Notes under the pieces: generated by a model | Told to the model about the DNA's origin: nothing | The model's database searches: none | Seen by the model: the letters and a program-made list of their open reading frames with translations, nothing else | Made by a program: the position numbers and the translations under genes | NCBI GenBank assembly: GCA_023301645.1 | Contig: JALZUH010000040.1 | Location: 1-5,568, forward strand | DNA: 5,568 bases | Source of the DNA: Akkermansiaceae bacterium | GTDB taxonomy: Bacteria > Verrucomicrobiota > Verrucomicrobiia > Verrucomicrobiales > Akkermansiaceae | Direction: 5' to 3' | In this document: piece by piece, positions 1 through 5,568 of the stretch | Layout: every line of letters begins with the position of its first letter | How positions within the stretch are numbered: the first letter of the stretch is position 1

Positions 1-37
1 GTGTTTGCCTATCTCACAGATATTCTCTGGGAGGTTG

Positions 38-1234
38 CTACTTCTGGGGGATGGAGTGGTAGATTTGCTCTAGTGTGAGCACGGCGTAGGCGCTTACTAG
101 GATGGGGTCACCTTCCCACCAGCGGTTGTTGGTATTGATCCATGAGCCGTCTTCGCGTTGGTTTTTGAGGATTTGGTTGGCGAGGGTGAGGCGCCAGTTG
201 GTGGTTTTGCCGTGTTTGTCGGTGAGGGTGTCGATATCTGCTGCGGCGAGGGCTTTGGCCATGGCGTGGTAGTAGTAGTAGAGTCCTTGCTGGCCTAGTT
301 CTGGGTCTTCTTTGGTGGCAAGGCCCGGGTTTTCGGTGACGGTGAAGTTGTTATTGAGCCACTGGGTGAGTGCTTTTACCCGTGGGTCGGTGTGGTCGAG
401 CTCGGCGTAGATCATGGAGAGGAGTCCTGCGTAGGACATGGAGCCGTATCCGCGTAGTGATTCTGTGCCGTCGGGGTGCTTGGTGTTGCCTGCCTTTGAG
501 TTGCCGGGGAAGTAGACGAATGAGCCGTCATTGCTAATGCCTGGCTGGTCATTGGTTTGCTTGAGGTTCTGAGCGCGGGAGATGAAGGCAATGGCGGCTT
601 CCCAGTTAAGCTCAGGCTGCTGGGTGGATACGTCGTCTTTGGCGATGTGCTGGGAGAGTTTGAGAGCTTCGATGGAGAGGTGGGTGTTCGACATGTCGGA
701 GTGGTCGTAGGTGCCTCCGTAGCCGATTCCGCCGTCGAATTTATTGTCAGTTTCTCCGGGCTTGCCCCAGTCGGTTTGCTGCTTGATGAGGTAGCTGCGT
801 GCTTTGAGGATGGCGGGGTGGAAGGCTTTCTCTCCTGATGCTACGAGTGCGGTGATGGAGGTGGATGTGTTGTAGGTTCCTAGGCCTTGGGTGTAGATGC
901 CTCCGTCTTTTTGCTGCTGGGAGATGAGCCATTGGTAGCCTTGGTCGATGGCTGGGGCTGGCTGGTAGGAGGGGGAGCGCAGTGCTGATGTGAGTGCGAG
1001 TGCGGTGAGGGCTGGGTATTTACTGTCACCCCAGTGGCCTTGGTCGTTTTGCTGTGCTCTGAGGTAGTCATTACCTCGCTCGATAGCGCGGATGAGCTCG
1101 GATCTGATCGATAGGTATGAGGTTGATTTCGACGTTGTGTTGGTTGTTTGCTCTGCTGATAGCGGCTGGCTGAGTAGGGTCAGTGGCAGCAGGGCTGTGA
1201 GGGCGAGCAGGGAGATTTCTCGTGTGAGTTTCAT
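38..1234 (-). CDS. Exported prenyltransferase/squalene-oxidase repeat protein (squalene-cyclase-like alpha-toroid)
   Basis: This 398-residue protein has a signal peptide (residues 1-27; hydrophobic stretch about 8-22, likely cleavage after LSA) and then looks like an alpha/alpha-toroid of the squalene-hopene cyclase/prenyltransferase superfamily. Repeat-like segments are YLRAQQNDQGHWGD (58-70), YQWLISQQQKDGGI (100-113) and ILKNQREDGSW (355-365), each resembling a QW motif (QxxxGxW). Other family-like blocks are FDGGIGYGG (167-175), YGSMSYAGLLSMIYAELD (263-280) and QGLYYYYHAMAKAL (316-329). I see no DxDD catalytic motif of hopene cyclases, and at 398 residues it is well short of those enzymes (about 600-700), so a cyclase reaction should not be assumed; its activity is unknown. 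The mature protein contains no cysteine. The start was set at 1234 because the open frame continues to 1477 only through 202 nt of the preceding gene, and a signal peptide begins exactly at this Met. It starts 41 nt after the YdjY-domain gene and is probably cotranscribed with it. No Shine-Dalgarno sequence is visible. Confidence 0.87.
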   Translation of the reverse strand: MKLTREISLLALTALLPLTLLSQPLSAEQTTNTTSKSTSYLSIRSELIRAIERGNDYLRAQQNDQGHWGDSKYPALTALALTSALRSPSYQPAPAIDQGYQWLISQQQKDGGIYTQGLGTYNTSTSITALVASGEKAFHPAILKARSYLIKQQTDWGKPGETDNKFDGGIGYGGTYDHSDMSNTHLSIEALKLSQHIAKDDVSTQQPELNWEAAIAFISRAQNLKQTNDQPGISNDGSFVYFPGNSKAGNTKHPDGTESLRGYGSMSYAGLLSMIYAELDHTDPRVKALTQWLNNNFTVTENPGLATKEDPELGQQGLYYYYHAMAKALAAADIDTLTDKHGKTTNWRLTLANQILKNQREDGSWINTNNRWWEGDPILVSAYAVLTLEQIYHSIPQK

Positions 1235-1275
1235 AACCGTCGTGTGATGTTGTGATCGAGTGAGTGAGGGGCGCT

Positions 1276-2025
1276 TTATTGCCAAGGCTTGAGGATGACA
1301 GTTACAGGGGTGCCTGCTTTGGGCGTGCGTGTGGCTGGGAGCCAGAGGTTGCTTTCGTGTCGGTCTTCTCCGGCGTAGTTGGCTAGTGAGCTGGGCTCGA
1401 GGATGATACTTAGGATGTTGCCATTGAGCTCTGCCATGAATTGTTGGTTTCTCATGACGGAGCCGTTGTAGAGCCATGGGGTGTGTGGCATGGGCTTGCT
1501 GGTGTCGCGGTGCTGGAGCCAGTTGGTGATGGGGGTGACTTTGCCTTCGTGGGATACTTGGATGTCGATTTTGGCAGCTTCGTCGGGGTGGGTGTCCTCT
1601 TCAAAGAGGCTTTGTGACTGGGGGTAGCTGAGTAGCTTGAGGGCGATGTTGATATTTAGTGGGCTAGCTGCTGTGGTGAGGAGGGTTTCGTGGATTTTCT
1701 CGCCGTTGTTGCGTGTGAGGAGGTATTCGACGATGCTGCTGCTGTCCGTAATGTGGGTGACGGCGGGGAGTCTAATCTCTCGTGTTTTTTTATTCAGCGA
1801 GATGAGACCTATTTGGTAGGTGTCTGCTGAGGTTTTCTCTACGAGAGGGGAGAGGGGCGCTGTCTTTTGCTCCGTTGTCGGTGTTTCTTCTGGCTTGTCT
1901 GACTGAGCATGGAGAGAGCTAGCGAGTAGTAGCGGCAGGGTGATGGCTGAAACGATGACTTTGGTAGCAGAGATGGCTCTGACACTAGAGGTAACAAGGT
2001 GGCAAAGATAAAGGGGGCGTTTCAT
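1276..2025 (-). CDS. Exported YdjY-domain protein of unknown function
   Basis: This 249-residue protein resembles the YdjY-domain family. The diagnostic stretch is at 72-132: LNKKTREIRLPA, then IVEYLLTRNNGEKIHETLLTT, then NINIALKLL. A second block at 184-217 has WLYNGS, F-AELNGNI and P-SLANY. The N-terminus is a secretion signal with an unusually long 22-residue basic region (MKRPLY... to TK), a hydrophobic core at 23-38 and a probable cleavage after LHA (residue 40). A low-complexity Pro/Thr/Glu-rich linker (about 42-60) follows. The only cysteine, C8, lies in the signal region, so the mature protein is cysteine-free. No in-frame ATG, GTG or TTG is available nearby to shorten the long n-region. 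The biochemical role of the family is not known to me. It lies 53 nt after trxB and 41 nt before the squalene-cyclase-like gene, which suggests cotranscription and a shared envelope role with the latter. A hairpin encloses its start codon. Confidence 0.85.
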   Translation of the reverse strand: MKRPLYLCHLVTSSVRAISATKVIVSAITLPLLLASSLHAQSDKPEETPTTEQKTAPLSPLVEKTSADTYQIGLISLNKKTREIRLPAVTHITDSSSIVEYLLTRNNGEKIHETLLTTAASPLNINIALKLLSYPQSQSLFEEDTHPDEAAKIDIQVSHEGKVTPITNWLQHRDTSKPMPHTPWLYNGSVMRNQQFMAELNGNILSIILEPSSLANYAGEDRHESNLWLPATRTPKAGTPVTVILKPWQ

Positions 2026-2057
2026 CGTAGTGATATTACTACAATAAAAGCCCCCTT
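2011..2057 (-). promoter_or_regulatory. Nested mRNA hairpin enclosing the start codon of the YdjY-domain gene
   Basis: On the minus-strand transcript, AAGGGGGC (2057 to 2050), in the trxB-YdjY gap, can pair perfectly with GCCCCCTT (2018 to 2011), which forms part of codons 4-6 of the YdjY-domain gene. After one mismatch, UUU (2048-2046) pairs with the AAA of codon 2. Inside sits a second stem, GUAGU (2042-2038) with ACUAC (2031-2027), ending one nucleotide before the ATG. The start codon therefore lies in a small internal loop of a nearly continuous hairpin. No U-run follows, so it does not resemble an intrinsic terminator; control of translation initiation is the more likely role, if it has one. 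Confidence 0.45.
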
Positions 2058-2078
2058 ACAGAGATATTTAATCAAAAA

Positions 2079-3011
2079 TTAAGCGTCTTGCTCTGAGAGC
2101 CAGCGCTCGACTTCGATCGCTGCTGCACAGCCTTCTCCTGCGGCTGTGATGGCTTGGCGGTATTCTTGGTCGGCTACGTCACCTGCTGCGTAGAGTCCTT
2201 CTACATTGGTGCGGGTGCCGTGTTCGTGGACGATGTAGCCTGCGTCGTCGAGATTGACGAGGTCGCCGAGGAAGCGTGTGTTTGGAGTGTGACCAATGGC
2301 CATGAATACACCTTCTACTTCGAGCTCTGAGTTCTCACCACTGACGGTGTCCTTGAGGTTGACAGCGCGGATGTCGCCTTTGTCATTGAGGAGGTATTCT
2401 TCGATGCCTGAGTTCCAGATGACTTCGACTTTGTCGTGATTGATCGCACGCTGAGCCATGATCTTGGAAGCGCGGAGCTCGTCACGGCGGACGATGAGGT
2501 AGACTTTGCTAGCAAACTTGGTGAGGAAGGTTGCTTCTTCACAGGCTGAGTCGCCACCACCGACAACACATACTGGCACGTCACGGTAGAATGCGCCGTC
2601 GCATGTAGCACATGCTGTGAGGCCGTGGCCACCTTTGGTGAGTTCCTCTTCTCCTGGGAGTCCGAGGTAGCGAGCTGATGCCCCTGAGCAGATGATCACT
2701 GCGCGTGATTGGTAAGTTTTGTCAGCTGACTTGAGGGTGAATGTGCCGTCTTCTTCTTTGGTGACGGTTTCGATGTGGGCGAATTCAACGCGAGTGCCAA
2801 ATTTCTCAGATTGCTGCTGCATCTTGACCATGAGCTCAGGGCCGCTGATGCCGTCAGGGAAGCCGGGGAAGTTCTCCACATCGGTGGTGGTGGTGAGCTG
2901 TCCACCTGGCTGAGTGCCGGTGAGAATGAGTGGGTTTAGATCTGCACGTGCTGTGTAAATCGCGGCTGTGTATCCGGCAGGACCAGTTCCAATAATGATA
3001 ACGTTTTCCAT
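2079..3011 (-). CDS. trxB: Thioredoxin-disulfide reductase
   Basis: This 310-residue cytoplasmic flavoenzyme transfers electrons from NADPH through FAD to oxidised thioredoxin. The FAD-binding Rossmann motif GTGPAGYTAA is at residues 8-17. A TQPGGQL segment (33-39) and ENFPGFP (46-52) are typical of bacterial TrxB. The redox-active pair is CATC (C134 and C137) in the CATCDGAFYRD block. The NADPH domain shows GGGDSACEEA (151-160) and VRRDELRAS (174-182), whose arginines (R175, R176, R180) fit the HRRxxxRA pattern used for NADPH. The C-terminal FAD motif is LYAAGDV (273-279), followed by QAITAAGEG. Length and motif order match the usual low-molecular-weight type of about 310-320 residues, so the gene looks intact. 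It is the first gene of a probable three-gene minus-strand unit and is divergent from trkA. No thioredoxin gene is in view. No Shine-Dalgarno sequence precedes the ATG. Confidence 0.97.
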   Translation of the reverse strand: MENVIIIGTGPAGYTAAIYTARADLNPLILTGTQPGGQLTTTTDVENFPGFPDGISGPELMVKMQQQSEKFGTRVEFAHIETVTKEEDGTFTLKSADKTYQSRAVIICSGASARYLGLPGEEELTKGGHGLTACATCDGAFYRDVPVCVVGGGDSACEEATFLTKFASKVYLIVRRDELRASKIMAQRAINHDKVEVIWNSGIEEYLLNDKGDIRAVNLKDTVSGENSELEVEGVFMAIGHTPNTRFLGDLVNLDDAGYIVHEHGTRTNVEGLYAAGDVADQEYRQAITAAGEGCAAAIEVERWLSEQDA

Positions 3012-3041
3012 AATGTGGTTATAAGAGTGTGAAGACGTAAT

Positions 3042-3069
3042 ATTATGCCCGTAAATTTTTGTTGGGCAA
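3042..3069 (-). promoter_or_regulatory. Candidate sigma-70-type promoter of the trxB unit
   Basis: Reading the minus strand, a -35-like TTGCCC (3069 to 3064; four of six consensus bases) lies 16 nt before a -10-like CATAAT (3047 to 3042; five of six). Transcription would begin near 3035, leaving a leader of roughly 24 nt before the trxB ATG. The -35 hexamer lies inside one arm of the dyad at 3058-3086. A second -10-like hexamer, TATAAC (3023 to 3018), lies closer to the ATG but has a poor -35 (ATAATA). This is a match by eye only; the organism's consensus is not known. Confidence 0.45.
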
Positions 3070-3086
3070 GTCGTTTGCCTAAGAAA
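3058..3086. promoter_or_regulatory. 29-bp interrupted dyad, candidate operator
   Basis: The sequence is symmetric about position 3072. The left arm TTTgTTgGGCAA (3058-3069) pairs with the right arm TTGCCtAAgAAA (3075-3086) across a 5-bp centre. Ten of the twelve arm positions are complementary, including an uninterrupted GGCAA/TTGCC core. The two cores are centred 10 bp apart, about one helical turn, which suits a dimeric regulator. The site covers the proposed -35 of trxB and sits in the divergent trxB-trkA region, so a bound protein could affect either gene. No regulator gene is in view and I do not recognise the motif. Confidence 0.45.
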
Positions 3087-3150
3087 TGGGGTTTTTATTT
3101 TCTAATAAGTTCTTCTTAAATGAGCTCTTTAGTTGCGGATGGATGCTTCC

Positions 3151-3182
3151 ACCTTGCTTTTTTGGGTGGTGATGTGCAAGGT
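3151..3182. repeat. 7-bp perfect inverted repeat in the trkA leader region
   Basis: ACCTTGC (3151-3157) is repeated as GCAAGGT (3176-3182) across an 18-nt T/G-rich spacer. A second, nested and mutually exclusive pairing is possible between CCACC (3149-3153) and GGTGG (3165-3169). It could be an operator or an RNA stem in the trkA leader. A stem of this size arises by chance fairly easily, so it is listed mainly because of its position just upstream of the palindrome at 3189-3204. Confidence 0.25.
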
Positions 3183-3188
3183 TCGGGC

Positions 3189-3204
3189 GCAGTCAGCTGA
3201 CTGC
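3189..3204. promoter_or_regulatory. Perfect 16-bp palindrome immediately before the trkA start codon
   Basis: GCAGTCAGCTGACTGC is identical to its own reverse complement. It ends four nucleotides before the trkA ATG, exactly where a Shine-Dalgarno sequence would normally sit. In RNA it can fold as a 6-bp stem with an AGCU loop; in DNA it could be a compact operator. Either way it is placed to influence trkA-trkH expression. Its function is inferred; the symmetry itself is exact. Confidence 0.5.
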
Positions 3205-3208
3205 TGCT

Positions 3209-4558
3209 ATGAAAATTATTATTGTAGGAGCTGGAGAAATCGGTCGTCACTTAGCGATGTCATTGTCGCGTGAGGCGCACAGTATTGTTGTCATTGAGAA
3301 CAATGCAGCGGTGGCGGCAGAGTTGGAGCAGCAAATTGATGGTAAGGTGATCACGGGTGAGGGCACGAGTGCTAATGTGCTCTTGGAGTCTAGCGTGGGG
3401 GAGTGTGAGCTGTTTCTAGCGCTGACTAGTAATACCAATGTGAATATCATGGCGGCTTCGATGGCGAAGAAGCTCAATGCTGCTAAGGTGATTGCTCGTG
3501 TGCATCCTGAGCTACAGCGCGAGGAGTGGATCTTCGACTACCGTGGGCATTTCCAGATTGATCATGTGTTTAGCCCAGAGCGATTGAGTGCTATTGAGCT
3601 AGCGAAGTTTATTAGAAATCCTGACTCACTGATGGTGGAGGAGGTGGCACGTGGCCGTATCGAGCTGCAGCAGGTGCGGGTGAGTCACAATAGTGACGCG
3701 GTGGGGAGGAAATTATCAGATTTAAAAGCTCCTGAGCGAACGCGTGTGGCTTCGATTATCCGTGGAGGCGAGCACTTCGTGCCGTCGGCTTCTGATAAAT
3801 TAGAGGCAGAGGATGTGGTGACGATCTTTGGTGATCCATTGAAGTTGAGGTCTCTTGCGATGAGACTGCAGAAGGGGAGCGATAAGAAGAAGGAGAGCTT
3901 GCGGGTGGTCGTTTTTGGTGGTGGCGAGTATGGTTTTTCACTGGCTCAGATGCTGGAGAGCTTTGACTGTAAGGTGCGTATTATTGAACGCGACTCGCAG
4001 CGGGCACAGGAGCTCACGGGCTTATTGTCTGATACGACGGTTATTAATACCGATGGCACGGTGTTGGCAGAGCTGGAGGAGGAGCAGGTTGGTGAGGCTG
4101 ATTTCTTCGTGGCGATGAGTGGTAGTGATGAGGATAATGTGATGACTTGCTTGCAGGCGAATAACTTAGGGACGAAAAATTGCCTTACTCTTATTCACCG
4201 TGCTGACTACGCCGATGCAATCAGTGCAAGTGGCAGGCACTTTGGGGTTTTGGCGGCTATTAGTCCGCGTGAGGCAACTAGGCGCGAGCTTGAGCGATTC
4301 TTGATTTCTGATCAGTTCCACACGGTGAAGAAGATCGGTGCCGGCGAGGTGATCGAGACGGAGGTGGCTAAGGCTTCTATTGCTGCTGAGCATATGATTT
4401 CTGAGGTGAACTGGCCAGAGGGCTGTGTGATTGTTGCTCGTATGAGAGGTATTCACGCGATTGTTCCCGGGCCAGAGGATGTGCTACGCCCTGGTGATAT
4501 GATTTATGCTATGGTGGATCCTAAGGTGAGGCGTAAGTTCCTCAAGCTTGTTAGGTAG
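3209..4558 (+). CDS. trkA: Trk system potassium uptake regulatory subunit TrkA
   Basis: This 449-residue cytoplasmic protein binds the TrkH pore and gates K+ uptake in response to bound nucleotides. It has the full tandem arrangement: RCK-N domain 1 (about 1-125) with the dinucleotide motif GAGEIG (7-12) and the acidic end of the second strand at E30; RCK-C domain 1 (about 140-220), ending in EDVVTIFGD; RCK-N domain 2 (about 231-355) with GGGEYG (237-242) and E260; and RCK-C domain 2 (about 370-449), ending in LRPGDMIYAMV. The length is close to that of E. coli TrkA (458), so it is a two-RCK TrkA and not a single-domain KtrA. The ATG at 3209 begins directly at the first beta strand (MKIIIVGAG), so little room exists for another start. 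No Shine-Dalgarno sequence is present; a 16-bp palindrome occupies that position instead. trkH follows 60 nt downstream, most likely in the same operon. Confidence 0.96.
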   Translation: MKIIIVGAGEIGRHLAMSLSREAHSIVVIENNAAVAAELEQQIDGKVITGEGTSANVLLESSVGECELFLALTSNTNVNIMAASMAKKLNAAKVIARVHPELQREEWIFDYRGHFQIDHVFSPERLSAIELAKFIRNPDSLMVEEVARGRIELQQVRVSHNSDAVGRKLSDLKAPERTRVASIIRGGEHFVPSASDKLEAEDVVTIFGDPLKLRSLAMRLQKGSDKKKESLRVVVFGGGEYGFSLAQMLESFDCKVRIIERDSQRAQELTGLLSDTTVINTDGTVLAELEEEQVGEADFFVAMSGSDEDNVMTCLQANNLGTKNCLTLIHRADYADAISASGRHFGVLAAISPREATRRELERFLISDQFHTVKKIGAGEVIETEVAKASIAAEHMISEVNWPEGCVIVARMRGIHAIVPGPEDVLRPGDMIYAMVDPKVRRKFLKLVR

Positions 4559-4618
4559 TGGGTGCTGATTTGTTTTCTGTTCTGTTTTATTTAATACCAA
4601 TACCTTTTATTTGACCTC
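4559..4618 (+). other. Short T-rich trkA-trkH spacer
   Basis: The 60-nt gap is rich in T and contains a tandem AATACC repeat (4593-4604). I see no stem-loop followed by a T-run that would end transcription after trkA, and only a weak promoter-like pair (TTGTTT at 4570 and TAATAC at 4592). This supports trkH being read from the trkA transcript. No Shine-Dalgarno sequence precedes the trkH ATG. Confidence 0.5.
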
Positions 4619-5568
4619 ATGAATTTCCGCATTTTGGCTAAGTTTCTCGGTGCATTGCTCTTACTGGAGAGTGTGGCGATGGCGGCTTGTGGTCTCTTTG
4701 CTTGGTTGGATACGGTGGCTGGCGATCACGAGGCAATGCTGGCGTTGTTTTCATCGAGCGGGTGGGTGGCTTTGTTAGGTGCTGTCTTGATGGTTCTTGG
4801 GCACGGGAAGATGGATCGCGTTCCGCGTCGTGAGGGTATTGTGGTGGTTGGCTTGGGCTGGCTGCTGTGTGCTTTGGCGGGGAGTTTGCCTTATGTTTTG
4901 GGGGAGCCTCGACTTGATTTGGCAGATGCGTTTTTTGAGTCGGTTTCTGGATTTACTACTACGGGGTCTACGGTGATGGACTCTGATCCTGAGACTGGGC
5001 GCGATATTGCGTCGTGGCCTCGTGGTATCTTGCTGTGGCGCTCAGTGACACAGTGGCTAGGTGGTATGGGGATTCTGGTGCTCTTTGTGGCGATTTTGTC
5101 TTATCTGGGGATGGGTTCTAAGTCGTTGTTTAGAAATGAGTCGTCCTTCCAGACTGGTGAGACGAGCACGGCGAGGATACGTGATATCGCGTCGACTCTC
5201 TGGCGGGTGTATCTCTGCATTACCCTGGTTTGTGCTGTGGGGCTCTATGCAATGGGTCTGAGTGTGTATAATGCGATTTCATATGCCTTTACGGTGGTTT
5301 CTACAGGTGGATTTAGCCCGCATAATGCGAGTGTTGGGCATTATTCGGAATGGGGTAATGGCTGGCTTATTGAGCTGTGGTTGAGCCTGTTCATGGTGAT
5401 ATGTAGTATTAGCTTCTTGATCTGGGTGGTGCTCTTTCGTCGTCGCTGGAGGCGTTTCTTTACCGAGGAGGAGGGGAAGATATTTACTGGTTTGTGCGTG
5501 GTGGCTTCTATGGTCATTGCTTGTGGTGTGGCGAGTTCAGAGGGGGTTCCCTTTGGCTCTGCATTAAG
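4619..5568 (+). CDS. trkH: Trk system potassium uptake membrane subunit TrkH (partial, 3' end outside window)
   Basis: The reading frame is open from ATG 4619 to the window edge and gives the first 316 residues plus two bases of the next codon; family members are usually about 480 residues. It is the K+-translocating inner-membrane subunit that pairs with TrkA. The N-terminus MNFRILAKFLGALLLLESV starts a first membrane helix, as in other TrkH proteins, followed by further hydrophobic helices (about 46-60, 73-94, 147-165, 196-213, 247-273 and 288-306). Pore loop 1 is visible as FFESVSGFTTTGSTV (105-119), and pore loop 2 as FTVVSTGGFSPHN (224-236) with the filter-like STGG. The segment TQWLGGMGILVL (144-155) is a TrkH hallmark. 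An arginine-rich cytoplasmic loop (RRRWRR, 274-279) follows the positive-inside rule. The frame shows no disruption within the window. The gene lacks a visible Shine-Dalgarno sequence and probably depends on the trkA transcript. Confidence 0.95.
   Translation, partial: MNFRILAKFLGALLLLESVAMAACGLFAWLDTVAGDHEAMLALFSSSGWVALLGAVLMVLGHGKMDRVPRREGIVVVGLGWLLCALAGSLPYVLGEPRLDLADAFFESVSGFTTTGSTVMDSDPETGRDIASWPRGILLWRSVTQWLGGMGILVLFVAILSYLGMGSKSLFRNESSFQTGETSTARIRDIASTLWRVYLCITLVCAVGLYAMGLSVYNAISYAFTVVSTGGFSPHNASVGHYSEWGNGWLIELWLSLFMVICSISFLIWVVLFRRRWRRFFTEEEGKIFTGLCVVASMVIACGVASSEGVPFGSAL

Noticed and set aside
1..37. A possible terminator after the squalene-cyclase-like gene
   Set aside because: Only a 4-bp stem (CAGA/TCTG) is visible and no T-run follows in the minus-strand direction; any terminator must lie beyond the window.
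266..277. A GTA/TAG triplet run
   Set aside because: It encodes the YYYY of the GLYYYYH family signature (residues 319-322 of the minus-strand protein), so it is protein-constrained and not an independent repeat.
557..838. A plus-strand open frame of 93 codons
   Set aside because: It lies entirely antisense to the squalene-cyclase-like gene, which has clear family motifs throughout; its own product shows no recognisable domain.
1235..1477. An 81-residue N-terminal extension of the squalene-cyclase-like protein (open frame to 1477)
   Set aside because: It overlaps the YdjY-domain gene by 202 nt, reads as basic low-complexity sequence, and would bury a clear signal peptide that begins at the Met at 1234.
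2315..2632. A minus-strand open frame of 105 codons rich in Ser and Thr
   Set aside because: It is another frame of trxB, overlapping its catalytic CATC region.
4166..4456. A minus-strand open frame of 96 codons within trkA
   Set aside because: It is antisense to the second RCK domains of an intact trkA and encodes a composition typical of a shadow frame.
4593..4604. Tandem AATACC repeat between trkA and trkH
   Set aside because: Two six-base copies in a short T-rich spacer are easily explained by chance and show no link to a known element.
5061..5261. A plus-strand open frame rich in Trp, Cys and Leu
   Set aside because: It is an out-of-frame reading of trkH; the true frame carries both pore loops across the same region.

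Overview
The window looks like ordinary chromosomal DNA from a Gram-negative-type bacterium with medium GC content and tight gene packing. Two secreted-protein families point loosely towards the Planctomycetota/Verrucomicrobiota group: a YdjY-domain protein and a squalene-cyclase-like (prenyltransferase/squalene oxidase repeat) protein carrying a GLYYYYHxMAKAL signature. This placement is inferred from remembered family patterns, not from a search. None of the five start codons has a recognisable Shine-Dalgarno sequence, which is also atypical of Proteobacteria and Firmicutes.

Left half, minus strand: three genes read right to left, trxB (thioredoxin reductase, 3011 to 2079), a YdjY-domain exported protein (2025 to 1276) and an exported squalene-cyclase-like repeat protein (1234 to 38). 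The gaps are 53 and 41 nt and contain no convincing terminator, so they probably form one transcription unit. A nested hairpin of about 47 nt encloses the start codon of the YdjY gene.

Middle: a 197-bp divergent intergenic region (3012-3208) separates trxB from trkA. It holds a plausible trxB promoter, a 29-bp interrupted dyad overlapping that promoter's -35 element, a 7-bp inverted repeat, and a perfect 16-bp palindrome four nucleotides before the trkA start codon.

Right half, plus strand: trkA (3209-4558), the cytoplasmic NAD-binding regulatory subunit of a Trk/Ktr-type potassium transporter, is followed after 60 nt by trkH (from 4619, cut by the window end), its membrane pore subunit. Together they would form one K+ uptake system.

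I found no mobile element, CRISPR array, tRNA or rRNA. The least understood content is the pair of exported proteins of unknown function downstream of trxB, plus the dense set of inverted repeats at promoters and start codons.
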